Positions 1 through 9,327 are shown, counted from the first letter of the stretch. The stretch is DNA of 64,000 nucleotides from Gammaproteobacteria bacterium (GCA_026706385.1 JAPOYV010000097.1:61904-125903); one strand, 5' to 3'. Numbers and translations are program-made. The notes: generated by a model from the sequence alone, not told the origin.

Positions 1-252
1 GCGGTGATGACCGCGGACCACCTGTCCATCCTCAAGCTCAACATGAACCGGTTCTACGAGAACATGGGTATCTATTCGTCTGTGCACTCGAGCACGGACC
101 TCGACGCGGCGGGACAGTTCACGGGCTTTTCGTACGAGTGGCAGGACAAGAACCGGGAACTCGGGATGCGCGACGCCGTTCGCTGGCGCGACGGGCTGTT
201 CCGGGACAACGACTGGTACAAGCACCCGTCGAAGAAACCCGACAGCGATTGA
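1..252 (+). CDS. 3' end of an unrecognised protein (partial)
   Basis: The frame is open from the first base of the window and ends at a TGA at 250-252, so this is the C-terminal ~83 residues of a gene that begins outside. The tail is rich in aromatic and charged residues (for example [12 protein letters not shown], and [15 protein letters not shown] at the very end). I do not recognise the family. It lies 19 nt upstream of the cyclophilin gene on the same strand and may be co-transcribed with it. The internal GTG/ATG at 4-9 is unlikely to be the real start. Confidence 0.6.
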   Translation, partial: AVMTADHLSILKLNMNRFYENMGIYSSVHSSTDLDAAGQFTGFSYEWQDKNRELGMRDAVRWRDGLFRDNDWYKHPSKKPDSD

Positions 253-271
253 GCTGGGCCGGGGAGCGAGA

Positions 272-772
<501 letters not shown>

Positions 773-797
773 GCGTTCTGCGCTGAGAGGTTTTCTA

Positions 798-817
798 GCG
801 AGGGGGTTCCCCCTCGC
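798..817. terminator. Perfect GCGAGGGGG hairpin between convergent genes
   Basis: Arms gcgaggggg (798-806) and ccccctcgc (809-817) pair perfectly over 9 bp with a 2-nt tt loop. It sits between the convergent ppiB and PhyH genes. There is no U-run on the plus strand; a tttt at 791-794 would follow the stem in minus-strand transcripts. The palindrome belongs to the same GCGAGGG...CCCTCGC family as 54709-54728 and 57874-57900, so it may be a dispersed repeat that acts as a terminator. Confidence 0.6.
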
Positions 818-833
818 GTTCCCCGCTGACGGC

Positions 834-1685
834 TCAGGCGACTTCCCGGATCACCTCGGCCTGGTCCTTGGGGACGTAGAAGTACGACCCCGGCCGGAAG
901 TCGTAGCCGAGGTCGCCGAGCAGGCGGCGTTGCCGGGGGGTTGCCCGCTGGGCGACGTCGGGTATTTCCCCGAAGTCGTAGCAGCGCACCCAGAGCTGGC
1001 AGTAGTTGTACAGCAGGACCTTGCGCGGATTGCCGGACTCGTTGCGCGATGGCCCGTGCCAGAGCGCATGCGGGAAAAGGTAGACGTCGCCGGCCTTGCC
1101 GAGGAGTTGCGCCGATCCCGCGGAGTAGGGCGTCATCGTTCGGTCGCCCTCGTAGGGGATCTGGCGCATGTGGCTGCCGGGAAACACGGTCAGGTTGCCG
1201 CTGTTCTCCTCGGTGACGTCGGTCAAAAGGTACATCGCCTTCAAGGCGATAGGAGGTGACGATTCGCCGACGCGGGTCAGGCGGAGGGATTCGCCGCCGT
1301 CGGTGTGGGTGTAGCCCGGGAACTTCGGATCCGCGGGTCTGACGATCGCCTGGGTCATGCTGAGCAGGATGTTGTGGCCCATGATGTCGACGATGTAGTC
1401 GAACACGGGGGAGGCGTCGATCAGGTCGATGAAGGCCTGGTGGTACGTCAAGAGGTCGCGCCGGTCCATGAAGCCGCCGGGATCGAGGTTGTCGGCATGG
1501 TCCTTCCACGCATAGTGGCCGATGGGCAACTCCGGGTCGCGATGCGGCTCCCAGCCGGGGATCTGGCGGATGCGGTCCATCTCGTCGGAGAAGAATCGGA
1601 CCTGCTCGGCGTCGAAGACGCCCTCAATATGCAGGTAGCCGTCGGTCTGCCATTGGCTCCGTTGTGCGGCGGTCAGGGTTTCCAT
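834..1685 (-). CDS. Phytanoyl-CoA dioxygenase (PhyH) family protein
   Basis: A 283-residue Fe(II)/2-oxoglutarate-dependent oxygenase. The HxD iron motif is in YTHTDGGE (about residue 147), the distal His in FPHALWHGPSR, and the 2-oxoglutarate-binding Arg follows shortly after; NSGNLTVFPGSHM is the usual loop before the second half of the double-stranded beta helix. The substrate cannot be read from sequence. The gene starts 4 nt after the stop of the upstream amidohydrolase on the same strand, so the two are translated from one mRNA and probably act on the same compound. Confidence 0.88.
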   Translation of the reverse strand: METLTAAQRSQWQTDGYLHIEGVFDAEQVRFFSDEMDRIRQIPGWEPHRDPELPIGHYAWKDHADNLDPGGFMDRRDLLTYHQAFIDLIDASPVFDYIVDIMGHNILLSMTQAIVRPADPKFPGYTHTDGGESLRLTRVGESSPPIALKAMYLLTDVTEENSGNLTVFPGSHMRQIPYEGDRTMTPYSAGSAQLLGKAGDVYLFPHALWHGPSRNESGNPRKVLLYNYCQLWVRCYDFGEIPDVAQRATPRQRRLLGDLGYDFRPGSYFYVPKDQAEVIREVA

Positions 1686-1689
1686 GGCG

Positions 1690-2865
1690 TCAAATCCCGT
1701 AGAGGTTCTTCACGTTGTCCCGCGTGATCCGGTTGCGGTCGGCATCCGGCACGCCTTCGAAGATCTCGTCGAGCACTTCGCTCGAGCAGGGCCACGTCGA
1801 ATCGACATGCGGGTAGTCGGACCCCCACATCAGGTTGTCGAGTCCGATGATCTCGCGCGTCAGCACCGCCGGCCGGTCGTCCTCGATGGTGGCGTAGAAC
1901 TGGCGCCGCCAGACTTCGTGCGGCCGCTCGCCGGTGAAGTCCTGGTTGCGGAAGCGATGCTCGCGGAGCAGTCCCTGGTCGACGCGGTCGAGCCAGTGCG
2001 CGATCCAGCCGGCGTTGAATTCGCCGACCACGAAGCGCAGGTTCGGATGGCGCATCGCCACGCCCCGGCACATGAGGTCGGCCAGTGTGCGTTGCACCGT
2101 CGTCGGCGAGGACGCGTAGTTGAAGGTCTCGTCCTGGGGCATCGCGCTCTTCGCCCGATACTCGGGCGGCACGTAGGCGTTGGTGCCGACGTGCATCGAC
2201 AGCGGGAACTTGGCTTCTTCCGCCACCGACCAGACGGGCTCGTAGCACTCGTCCTTGTACGGACGTTCCGGGGGCGCCGTGCAGGGAATGCAGCCGCCTT
2301 TGAAGCCTTTCTTGATGACGCGCTCGAGTTCCGCCACCGCAGCGTCCGGATCCTGGACGGGGATGGCGGCCAACCCGAACAGCCGCCCGTTGGACGCGTT
2401 GGCGTAGTCGTGCAGCCAGTCGTTGTAGTTCTTCTGGCAGGCCACCAGTAGCTCGGTGTTCTCGAAGCTGAACAAGCCGAAGAAGCCGGGGTACAGGAAC
2501 TCGGCGTCGATGCCGTCCTCGTCCTGTTCCTCGTGGCGGTGCGCGCCGTTCCTGATACCGGCGGTGAGGCCGTCGTAGCCCTTGGCGAGGATTCGCTTGG
2601 CCTCTTCGTCGCGCATGTCGTCCACTTCCGGCTTGTGGCCGCGGCGCCGCTCGAGGGTGAGCCCGTCGCGTTTGCGCATGCCGGCGAACCCCATGCGCCG
2701 GCGCACGCCGCGCGGTCCTTTCGCCGGAATGATGATGGCGTCGTCCACCGTCCCCGCGCCCACGATGCGCGGCGCGTCGTCGCCGAAGCGTTCAGGTAGG
2801 CCGATGAACACGTCCTCGTGCTCCACGACGTGCGAATCGGCCGAGATGGGTCTCAAGGCAGGCAT
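1690..2865 (-). CDS. Amidohydrolase family protein (ACMSD-like TIM barrel)
   Basis: A 391-residue metal-dependent hydrolase/decarboxylase of the amidohydrolase_2 (ACMSD) group. Metal-binding elements are visible: DSHVVEHEDVF at the N-terminus in place of HxH, MHVGTNAYVPPEY mid-protein, and WGSDYPHVDSTW near the C-terminus with the conserved Asp. I chose the ATG at 2865 because AGGGGAGA precedes it by about 7 nt; an in-frame start 18 nt upstream lacks that. It is the first gene of a two-gene operon with the PhyH gene. The family includes decarboxylases of aromatic carboxylates, but substrate is not deducible. Confidence 0.85.
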   Translation of the reverse strand: MPALRPISADSHVVEHEDVFIGLPERFGDDAPRIVGAGTVDDAIIIPAKGPRGVRRRMGFAGMRKRDGLTLERRRGHKPEVDDMRDEEAKRILAKGYDGLTAGIRNGAHRHEEQDEDGIDAEFLYPGFFGLFSFENTELLVACQKNYNDWLHDYANASNGRLFGLAAIPVQDPDAAVAELERVIKKGFKGGCIPCTAPPERPYKDECYEPVWSVAEEAKFPLSMHVGTNAYVPPEYRAKSAMPQDETFNYASSPTTVQRTLADLMCRGVAMRHPNLRFVVGEFNAGWIAHWLDRVDQGLLREHRFRNQDFTGERPHEVWRRQFYATIEDDRPAVLTREIIGLDNLMWGSDYPHVDSTWPCSSEVLDEIFEGVPDADRNRITRDNVKNLYGI

Positions 2866-2888
2866 CAGGAATCTCCCCTTCAAGAACC

Positions 2889-2913
2889 AAGTAAACTCCC
2901 CAATGGCTTACTT
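2889..2913. promoter_or_regulatory. Divergent intergenic region with a short inverted repeat
   Basis: Between the divergent amidohydrolase and PhyH-HEAT genes, aagtaa (2889-2894) and ttactt (2908-2913) form a 6-bp inverted repeat with a 13-nt spacer, in the most AT-rich part of the gap. It could be an operator controlling both directions. No canonical promoter boxes are evident. Confidence 0.3.
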
Positions 2914-2972
2914 TCGCGCAATCGGGCGCGTGAGTCCACTTTCCGGCTCCTGCCAAGAGACATACCGCTGCC

Positions 2973-4577
2973 ATGACCGAACCGTTTCTGCTCAACGACG
3001 CGCAAATGACCCAGTACCTGCGCGATGGCTTCGTCGTGTTCTCGCCGAAGGAACTCGGCGATGATTTCCATGCTGCTCTCTATGCAGCGGCCTGCGAGGT
3101 CCACGACGAGGCACGGGCGATCGGTGGCGACTCCAACCATCTGCAGGTCATGGGCGACAACCTCCGTGCGCGGATTCCGCGTCTCGAAGAGTTCCTCTAC
3201 GGCGAAACGGTCCAAGGCGCGTTGAGGAGCGTGCTCGGGGAGGACTTCGTCCTCCACCCCCACCACTTCGTGCACGAAGCGTCCACATCCGACCAGAGCT
3301 TCCACCAGGACGGCAACCTGCCATGGAACGACCGCGCCCACTACCGCAGTCACCGGCCGAACTGGGCCATGCTGTTCTACTACCCCCAGGCCGTCACCTT
3401 GGAAGCGGGACCGACCGAGGTGCTCCCGGGCACGCAGTACTGGACGACCGATTTCGAGAAGGACGATGGCACCTGGCACCGTGGCGACGCGGTGGATAAG
3501 AACCTTCGTCACGGCGAACTGGCCACTGACGATCTCGCGGCCCGCGACCGGCGCATCCAGGCCGTGGTGGACCTGCTCGGGATCGACGGCATCCGCCGCC
3601 ACAAGATCGAAGTGCCGGCGGGCGGCGCGGTCCTCGCGCACTACGACCTGATGCACCGCGGCTCGCGCATGAAGGCGGCGTTTGATGGCCGCCGGTTCAT
3701 GTACAAGTTCTACTACTTCCGCGCGCGCGACCCCGAGGCGCCGACTTGGCGGAACGGCGCCGAGGCACCGGTGGGCGGACCGCGGAACCCATCGATCGAA
3801 CCCATCGTGGACACCGCTTGGCACTGGCTGCGGGGCGAGACGAACTGGTGTGCGCAAGTCGCCCACGCGGACCAGGTCGAGCGCATCCAGTGCGCGAAGG
3901 CCGAGGACGAACGGGTGCGCCTGGCCTACGAGATCGGCGCTCTGGCGCGCCGTGATGGCGGGATGCGCCAGCACCTGCGGACACTGCTGTTCAGCGACAC
4001 CGAGGCCTTGCGACGAAACACGGTCTACGCGATCGGCATCGCCGGGTCGGTCTGCGAGCCGATCGTGGTGGATGCGATGGCGAGCCCGGACGCCCGCGTC
4101 CGCCGGGTCGGTGCCTACGCCGCGGGCGAAGCGCGGATCGGCAGCCCGACCGTGGTCGATGCGCTGTTTGGACTGTTGGAAGGGGACGCCGACGACCTGG
4201 TCCGCTCCAATGCGGCGTACGCCCTGGGCCTGATCGGTCGCGGTTCGACCGGCTTGGTTTCGCCCGCGCGGTTGCTGAAGCGGCTCGATCCCGCGGTCGA
4301 GGGCGACAACACCACCAATGGCGGCATGTACCGGTCCACGGTCAGGGTGAACGTGATCTACGCCGTCTGCAATCTGCGCGTCTTGGACAGCGCGGATCTG
4401 CAGGTGGTCGCGGACATCGGGCTCAAGGACCGCGACCGCTACGTGCGGGGCCTGGCGGTCGCGCTGCTCGAGCGCCATGCGCTCGCCCGCGGCGAGCCGT
4501 GGATCGGCAAGCTGGTCGCGCACTTGGCGCAGACGCGGTTCAACGACCGCCCGCCGAGGCCGCAGCTTCCGCGCTGA
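2973..4577 (+). CDS. PhyH family dioxygenase with C-terminal HEAT repeats
   Basis: A 534-residue two-part protein. Residues ~1-280 are a PhyH-type Fe(II)/2-oxoglutarate oxygenase: SFHQDGNLPW carries the HxD motif (about residue 110), and AHYDLMHRGSRMK the distal His and Arg. Residues ~300-530 are alpha-helical repeats of HEAT/PBS-lyase type, seen as NTVYAIGIAGS, VRRVGAYAAGEARIGS, VRSNAAYALGLIG and VRGLAVALLERH. The repeats usually mediate protein contacts, so the oxygenase may act on a bound partner rather than a free metabolite; that is inference. It is divergent from the amidohydrolase-PhyH operon and is followed 16 nt later by an RNA methyltransferase gene. Confidence 0.85.
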   Translation: MTEPFLLNDAQMTQYLRDGFVVFSPKELGDDFHAALYAAACEVHDEARAIGGDSNHLQVMGDNLRARIPRLEEFLYGETVQGALRSVLGEDFVLHPHHFVHEASTSDQSFHQDGNLPWNDRAHYRSHRPNWAMLFYYPQAVTLEAGPTEVLPGTQYWTTDFEKDDGTWHRGDAVDKNLRHGELATDDLAARDRRIQAVVDLLGIDGIRRHKIEVPAGGAVLAHYDLMHRGSRMKAAFDGRRFMYKFYYFRARDPEAPTWRNGAEAPVGGPRNPSIEPIVDTAWHWLRGETNWCAQVAHADQVERIQCAKAEDERVRLAYEIGALARRDGGMRQHLRTLLFSDTEALRRNTVYAIGIAGSVCEPIVVDAMASPDARVRRVGAYAAGEARIGSPTVVDALFGLLEGDADDLVRSNAAYALGLIGRGSTGLVSPARLLKRLDPAVEGDNTTNGGMYRSTVRVNVIYAVCNLRVLDSADLQVVADIGLKDRDRYVRGLAVALLERHALARGEPWIGKLVAHLAQTRFNDRPPRPQLPR

Positions 4578-4593
4578 CACTCGGCGGCAAGCC

Positions 4594-5388
4594 ATGCTGA
4601 CCAGTCCCGCCAATGCGCGTGTCAAACGGGTCGTGAAGCTGCGCGCGCGCCGGCATCGTGACCGTGAGCGTCGGTTCGTCATAGAAGGGTTCAGGGAACT
4701 GGACAGCGCCTTGCGCGCCGGCTTTCCCGTGGGGGAGGTGTTCTACTGCGAACAGCACTTTGCGGCACGCGGTGAACAGGAACTGGTCCGCCGCCTGCGC
4801 GACAGGGGCGCCGTTTGCGAGCCGACGAACGCCGCGGTATTCGCCAAGCTCTCGTATCGGCACACGCCGGATGGTCTCTTGGCGGTGGCGGCGACCCCCG
4901 AGTTGGCGCTTAGCAGACTGGACGTGCCGGAGGACTCGCTGTGGCTGGTCGCCACGAACATCGAGAAACCGGGCAACCTCGGTGCCATGTTGCGGACCGC
5001 AGACGCCGTCGGTGTCTCGGGCGTTCTGGTCGCGGATCCCGCGACCGATCCGTTCAATCCCAACGTGGTGCGCGCCAGCGTCGGTACGCTGTTCAGCGTT
5101 CCGTTGGCCGTTGCGGGCACCGCCGATGTCCGGGCTTGGCTCGCCGACCACGGCATCCGCGTTGTCGCCACCAGCCCGGACGCGACGACCGACTATGCCG
5201 AGGCCGATCTCTCCGGCTCGGTGGCAATCGCGGTGGGGGGAGAGCACGGCGGGCTCGACGCGGAATGGATCGCCGGTACGGAAGCGGTCCGCATTCCCAT
5301 GGCCGGGCAGGCCGACTCGATCAACGCGGCGATGACCGCGGCCGTGCTGTTGTTCGAAGCCTCGCGCCAGCGCAGGGCCTCTCGATAG
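4594..5388 (+). CDS. TrmH/SpoU family RNA 2'-O-methyltransferase
   Basis: A 264-residue SPOUT-class methyltransferase that moves a methyl group from SAM to a ribose 2'-OH of rRNA or tRNA. The N-terminal substrate-binding part (VIEGFRELDSALRAG) precedes the knotted catalytic domain with NIEKPGNLGAMLRTADAVG (motif 1, Asn and Arg), VAVGGEHGG (motif 2; IAVGGEHGGL here) and VRIPMAGQADSINAAMTAAVLLFEA (motif 3, of which IPMAG and SINAA are the key parts). The ATG at 4594 begins right at the conserved SPANARVK start of the family. The exact target nucleotide cannot be assigned. Confidence 0.9.
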   Translation: MLTSPANARVKRVVKLRARRHRDRERRFVIEGFRELDSALRAGFPVGEVFYCEQHFAARGEQELVRRLRDRGAVCEPTNAAVFAKLSYRHTPDGLLAVAATPELALSRLDVPEDSLWLVATNIEKPGNLGAMLRTADAVGVSGVLVADPATDPFNPNVVRASVGTLFSVPLAVAGTADVRAWLADHGIRVVATSPDATTDYAEADLSGSVAIAVGGEHGGLDAEWIAGTEAVRIPMAGQADSINAAMTAAVLLFEASRQRRASR

Positions 5389-5410
5389 CCGAGGCGACGG
5401 GGCGTGGACG

Positions 5411-6103
5411 TCAGTCCGGCGGCGAGGCGTAGGGCTCGTCCATCGGGACGAATTCGCTCTCCTCGAGGGCGGCCTCGGTCCACGCCCGCATGGCCCGGGT
5501 GCCGAGCAGCGTGGCTTGGTAGCGCTTTGCGTCGCCCGGCAACGCCACGTCGTAGGTGACGAAACGGGACACCACGGGCGTGAAATAGGCATCGGCGGCG
5601 CAGAAACCGCCGAACAGGAACGGTCCATCGCCACCGAATCGCATCCCGGTCTCGCGCCAGTTTGCGCAAAGCCGGTCGACCTCGGCCCTCACCTCGCGCG
5701 AATCCCCTTTGCCCGGATGGCGGCTGCGGACGTTCATCGGCATGGCGTCCCGCAGGTTGCGATAGCCCGCGTGGAAATCCGCAACGAGCGAACGCGCACG
5801 TGACCTCGCCAGGGGTTCCGCAGGCCAGACGCCGGCGTCTGGAAACAGCTCGTGCAGACGCTCGACGATGGCGATGGTGTCGAACGTCGCGAAGCCCCGT
5901 CCCGGCTCGCCCTCCCACAGGACCGGCACGAGCCGTGAGGGCGAGAGCGTCGCGATGTTCTCGGTCCAGTCCGCCGAGTCGAACTTCACCATGCGCTCGG
6001 CGAACGGAATGCCGAGTTCGGTCATGACGAGCCATGGCCGCGCCGACCACGACGAGTAGTTCTTGTTGGCGATGACCAGCGTTAGGCCGGACGACGGCGG
6101 CAT
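5411..6103 (-). CDS. Glutathione S-transferase family protein
   Basis: A 230-residue GST. The thioredoxin-like N-terminal half has NKNYSSWSARPWL with the Ser of the glutathione site, then SRLVPVLWEG with the cis-Pro and FATFDTIAIVERL in place of the usual ES-AI motif (here Asp-Thr instead of Glu-Ser). The C-terminal half is helical with FLFGGFCAADAYFTPV, the conserved helix N-cap region. This GST subgroup is common in proteobacteria and has no assigned substrate. It converges on the methyltransferase gene 22 nt away and diverges from the GyrI-like gene. Confidence 0.87.
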   Translation of the reverse strand: MPPSSGLTLVIANKNYSSWSARPWLVMTELGIPFAERMVKFDSADWTENIATLSPSRLVPVLWEGEPGRGFATFDTIAIVERLHELFPDAGVWPAEPLARSRARSLVADFHAGYRNLRDAMPMNVRSRHPGKGDSREVRAEVDRLCANWRETGMRFGGDGPFLFGGFCAADAYFTPVVSRFVTYDVALPGDAKRYQATLLGTRAMRAWTEAALEESEFVPMDEPYASPPD

Positions 6104-6159
6104 CCGTCCACTTTAGCGCGGTACGATGGGATAGCGGAAGGCGGCTTGGAGGAGTTCGC

Positions 6160-6765
6160 GTGAGGCGGATAGCCTTGGCAGCGGGAGTGCCAGTGGTCGC
6201 GCTCGCCCTGCAACTCGACCCGGACTACCAGACGTCCTACCCCCTGCTGGAGCAGGGCGAGCACTACGCGATCTACGACGCCGGCGTGAAGGCCTACTCA
6301 GCGACCACCTTCCTTGTGCAAACGAGCGGCGAGCCAATCAACCTCGGTGCGGACATGCAGCCGTTGATGGACACCACGCGGCTTCGGCAGTTCATCGAAG
6401 AGAACGACATCCCGGTGAAGCCTGACGCCCCGGCCGAGGTGTACCTGTACAACTGGGTGGACGGGGCGCAAGGGGCGATGGTGTTCGACGTGGGTGTGGT
6501 GGTCGAGGATCACATCGCCGACATCCCCCGTGCGACGGGTTTCGTCGTCAAGCGCTATCCCGCCATGAAGTTCGCGAGCCTCGTCTACGAGGGTGCATTC
6601 CCCCACGAGCCGGACAGCGGCTGGGATCACATCCGCTGGGAAGACCGGGCGAAGGCCCACGGGCACGTCTACACCGAGCGGCTCTACCGGGAGCTTTACC
6701 ACCGCTACGACTACGGCGGAACCCCGCGCCGGCACGTGACAGAGATTCAGATCGAGATTGAATAG
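6160..6765 (+). CDS. GyrI-like small-molecule-binding domain protein
   Basis: A 201-residue protein beginning at a GTG with GGAGGAG about 6 nt upstream. The N-terminal ~20 residues are hydrophobic (IALAAGVPVVALAL), suggesting a signal peptide or membrane anchor. The rest resembles the GyrI/AraC-effector-binding fold: LRQFIEENDIPVKPDAPAEV, a strand with VFDVGVVVED, and the late KFASLVYEGAF/WEDRAKAHGH segment. Such domains bind small molecules; a secreted version without a DNA-binding part is not a transcription factor. Family assignment is by pattern only. Confidence 0.6.
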   Translation: MRRIALAAGVPVVALALQLDPDYQTSYPLLEQGEHYAIYDAGVKAYSATTFLVQTSGEPINLGADMQPLMDTTRLRQFIEENDIPVKPDAPAEVYLYNWVDGAQGAMVFDVGVVVEDHIADIPRATGFVVKRYPAMKFASLVYEGAFPHEPDSGWDHIRWEDRAKAHGHVYTERLYRELYHRYDYGGTPRRHVTEIQIEIE

Positions 6766-6776
6766 GCGCTTCATCC

Positions 6777-6790
6777 CGCCCGAGCGGGCG
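6777..6790 (+). terminator. Short GC hairpin after the GyrI-like gene
   Basis: cgcccg (6777-6782) and cgggcg (6785-6790) pair perfectly around a 2-nt loop, 12 nt after the stop codon. No T-run follows, so it is only a weak terminator candidate. Confidence 0.3.
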
Positions 6791-6865
6791 TGTTGCAGGA
6801 ACCCCTTACCAAAATGCTGCTAGGCGCGGCGAGTTTGGCGCTATGCTTCGCGCTCCACTTGGGGG

Positions 6866-7765
6866 GTGGCATCTTTGAACATCGAAATCCGCGATGACCG
6901 ATTCCTCGACGTAGTTCCCGAGGATCTGGAACTCGAGACCTTGGCGGACGGGTTTGCCTTCACCGAAGGGCCGATCTGGCACCCGCGCGAAAGGCACCTG
7001 ACCTTCAGCGACATTCCCAACAGCCGCATGCACCGCTGGACGGAGAAGAAGGGTGTCAAGGTGTTCCGCAAGCCGAGCCACATGACCAATGGCAACACCT
7101 ACGACCGCGAGGGGCGCATCCTCTCCTGCGAACACGAGACCTCGCGCGTTACCCGGACCGAACTCAATGGCGCGATCACCGTGCTCGCAAGCCACTACGA
7201 CGGCAAGGAACTGAACAGCCCGAACGACATCGTCGTGCGTCGCGACGGCAGCATCTGGTTCACCGACCCGACCTTTGGACGACTGTCGGGCACCGGACTC
7301 GTGCGCAAGTTGGAACTCGACCACCGTGGCGTGTACCGGATCGACCCGGACACCTTCGAACTGACCTTGCTGGCCACGGGGTTCGGTCAACCCAATGGAC
7401 TCGCATTCACCTTGGACCACCAGGGGCTCTACGTCGCCGATACGCCGCGCTTGCACATCCGGCGCTTCGAGATCGACGACGACGGCGGCCTATCGGGCGG
7501 GGACGTTTTCGCGGAGTCGACGGGTCAGGGCGCCGGCGCCCCGGACGGTCTGAAGATCGACAGCGTCGGCCACGTGTTCTGCGCGGGCCCGGGCGGTGTT
7601 CACGTCTATCATCCGGACGACGGCGCGTGCCTGGGCGTGATCCGCACACCGGCGTTCTGCGCGAACTTCACCTGGGGCGGCGATGACTTCTGCACGTTCT
7701 TCATGACCTCGTCGACGTGCCTCTACCGGACCCAGTTGAAGGTGCCGGGCATCCCCTTGTTCTAA
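6866..7765 (+). CDS. SMP-30/gluconolactonase/LRE family protein
   Basis: A 299-residue six-bladed beta-propeller lactonase. Family marks are LADGFAFTEGPIWHPRERHLTFSDI (the conserved EGP metal-binding Glu; FTEGPIWH here), LNSPNDIVVRRDGSIWFTDP with the metal-binding Asn, and GAPDGLKIDSVGHVFCAG with the catalytic Asp. It should hydrolyse a sugar or organic lactone in the cytoplasm; no signal peptide is seen. A GTG at 6866 gives the longest reading, but the G-run at 6861-6866 is a better ribosome binding site for the in-frame TTG at 6875. It converges on the carboxyltransferase gene 7 nt away. Confidence 0.88.
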   Translation: MASLNIEIRDDRFLDVVPEDLELETLADGFAFTEGPIWHPRERHLTFSDIPNSRMHRWTEKKGVKVFRKPSHMTNGNTYDREGRILSCEHETSRVTRTELNGAITVLASHYDGKELNSPNDIVVRRDGSIWFTDPTFGRLSGTGLVRKLELDHRGVYRIDPDTFELTLLATGFGQPNGLAFTLDHQGLYVADTPRLHIRRFEIDDDGGLSGGDVFAESTGQGAGAPDGLKIDSVGHVFCAGPGGVHVYHPDDGACLGVIRTPAFCANFTWGGDDFCTFFMTSSTCLYRTQLKVPGIPLF

Positions 7766-7772
7766 CGCTTTC

Positions 7773-9323
7773 TTACGGTCGGTACGAAACGCCGTGTCCC
7801 GGCCCAAGCTGGGTCTTGACGACGCGCCAGGCGTCCTCGACGAAGTCCACCAGGAGCGGGCGCGTCTCGCGCGGGTCGATGATCTCCTCGATGCCGAACG
7901 CGTGCGCATTCCTGAACGGCGAGGAGATCGACTGTAGGCGGGCCTCGATCTCGGCGCGTTTCGCCTCCGGGTTGTCCGCGTTCTCGATGTCGCGCTTGTA
8001 GGCGATGGCCGTGCCGCCTTCGATGTGCATGGAACCGCCGTGGGTGGACGGCCAGCAATACCGCCGGTAGAGGCCAGTGCCACGTTGGTGGAGTCCGCCG
8101 GCGACGCCGTAGAGTTGGCGCAGCACGAAGCAGATGTAGGGCGTCTTGCTCTGCGTCAACGTGGTGACGATCCGCGCGCCGGCCCGCACGATGCCGAGTT
8201 CCTCCTGGGCGCGGCCCACGGAGAAGCCGGGCTCGTCGGCGAAGTACACGAGCGGCAGGTGGAACGTATCGCACAGTTCGATCAGGCGGATGGTCTTCTC
8301 GCCGGCGGCGATGTCCATGGAGCCGCCGTTGAACTTCGGATGGTTCGCCATGACGCCGACCGGATAGCCGTCGACGCGGGCAAGGCCGGTCACGCGTGCG
8401 CGTCCGTAGTACGGACCGATCTCGAAGAAACTGTCCTTGTCGAGCACGGCGTCGAGAATGCGCCGCGGCTCGTAGATCCTGCGGCGATTCCGCGGCACCG
8501 CGGCGATCAAGGACTCGTCGCGGCGGCCGGGGTCATCCTCGGGCGTGACCACGGGAGGCTCCTCCCAGACGTTCGCGGGCAGGTAGGAGAGGAAGCGACG
8601 CACCTGGGCGATGGCGTCGGCCTCGTCTTCGGCGAGGTTCATGATGACGCCGTTCTTCACCTGGATGCGTTCGTCGCCCAGATCCTCCTTGGTGATGGCC
8701 TGGCCCGTTGCCTGTTCGACCACCTTGGGTCCGGCCACGAACACCTGGCTCGTGTTCCTGACCATGACGTTGAAGTGGCACATGCAGGCCTGGACCGCGG
8801 GCAGCCCGGCGACGGAGCCGAGTACCGCGGAGACTACGGGCACATACTGAAGCAGTTCGGCGGAGAGGTTCGTCCCCGCGTTGCCCGGCAGGTACGTCCG
8901 CCCGATCTTCTCGAAGGTCTTCACGCTGCCGCCGGTGGCGTCGAGCAGGCGCACGTAGGGGATGCGGGCCTTCAGCGCGAAGCCCTCGGCGAAGCCACCC
9001 TTGTTGCCGACGGCGGCGTCGGCGGAACCGCCGCGAATGGTGAAGTCGCCGCCGGAGAACGCCACTTTGCGACCGTCGATCCTCACGGTGCCGGTGACCG
9101 AATTGGCTGGCTTCAAGCCGACTACTTCGTCGTCCTCCCAGTCCGCGGTGCCGGCGATCGCGCCGATCTCGTGGAACGTGCCGGGATCCTCCAGGAGCGC
9201 GACGCGTTCCCGCACCGTCAGCCGGCCACGCGAGTGATGGAAGGCGACGCTGTCCGCGCCCCCCATCTCCTTCGCGAACTCGGTCTGACGATCGAGTTCG
9301 GTGACTTCCCGCTGCCAACTCAT
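7773..9323 (-). CDS. Acyl-CoA carboxylase, carboxyltransferase subunit
   Basis: A 516-residue carboxyltransferase of the propionyl-/methylcrotonyl-/acetyl-CoA carboxylase family (two crotonase-like halves). Seen are LTVRERVALLEDPGTF near the start, VAFSGGDFTIRGGS, the oxyanion-forming glycines around DATGGSVKTF, and in the second half NHPKFNGGSMDIAAGEKTIRLI and VYFADEPGFSVG. It would transfer carboxylate from biotin to an acyl-CoA. No biotin carboxylase or biotin-carrier gene is in the window, so its partner is elsewhere or the activity differs. It starts 4 nt after the nitronate-monooxygenase-like gene, forming one operon. Confidence 0.87.
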   Translation of the reverse strand: MSWQREVTELDRQTEFAKEMGGADSVAFHHSRGRLTVRERVALLEDPGTFHEIGAIAGTADWEDDEVVGLKPANSVTGTVRIDGRKVAFSGGDFTIRGGSADAAVGNKGGFAEGFALKARIPYVRLLDATGGSVKTFEKIGRTYLPGNAGTNLSAELLQYVPVVSAVLGSVAGLPAVQACMCHFNVMVRNTSQVFVAGPKVVEQATGQAITKEDLGDERIQVKNGVIMNLAEDEADAIAQVRRFLSYLPANVWEEPPVVTPEDDPGRRDESLIAAVPRNRRRIYEPRRILDAVLDKDSFFEIGPYYGRARVTGLARVDGYPVGVMANHPKFNGGSMDIAAGEKTIRLIELCDTFHLPLVYFADEPGFSVGRAQEELGIVRAGARIVTTLTQSKTPYICFVLRQLYGVAGGLHQRGTGLYRRYCWPSTHGGSMHIEGGTAIAYKRDIENADNPEAKRAEIEARLQSISSPFRNAHAFGIEEIIDPRETRPLLVDFVEDAWRVVKTQLGPGHGVSYRP

Positions 9324-9327
9324 GGAG

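Noticed and set aside
2880..4682. 600-codon open frame on the minus strand opposite the PhyH-HEAT gene
   Set aside because: Rich in Arg/Gly/Val without motifs; it mirrors the codon bias of the real plus-strand gene, which has clear iron motifs.
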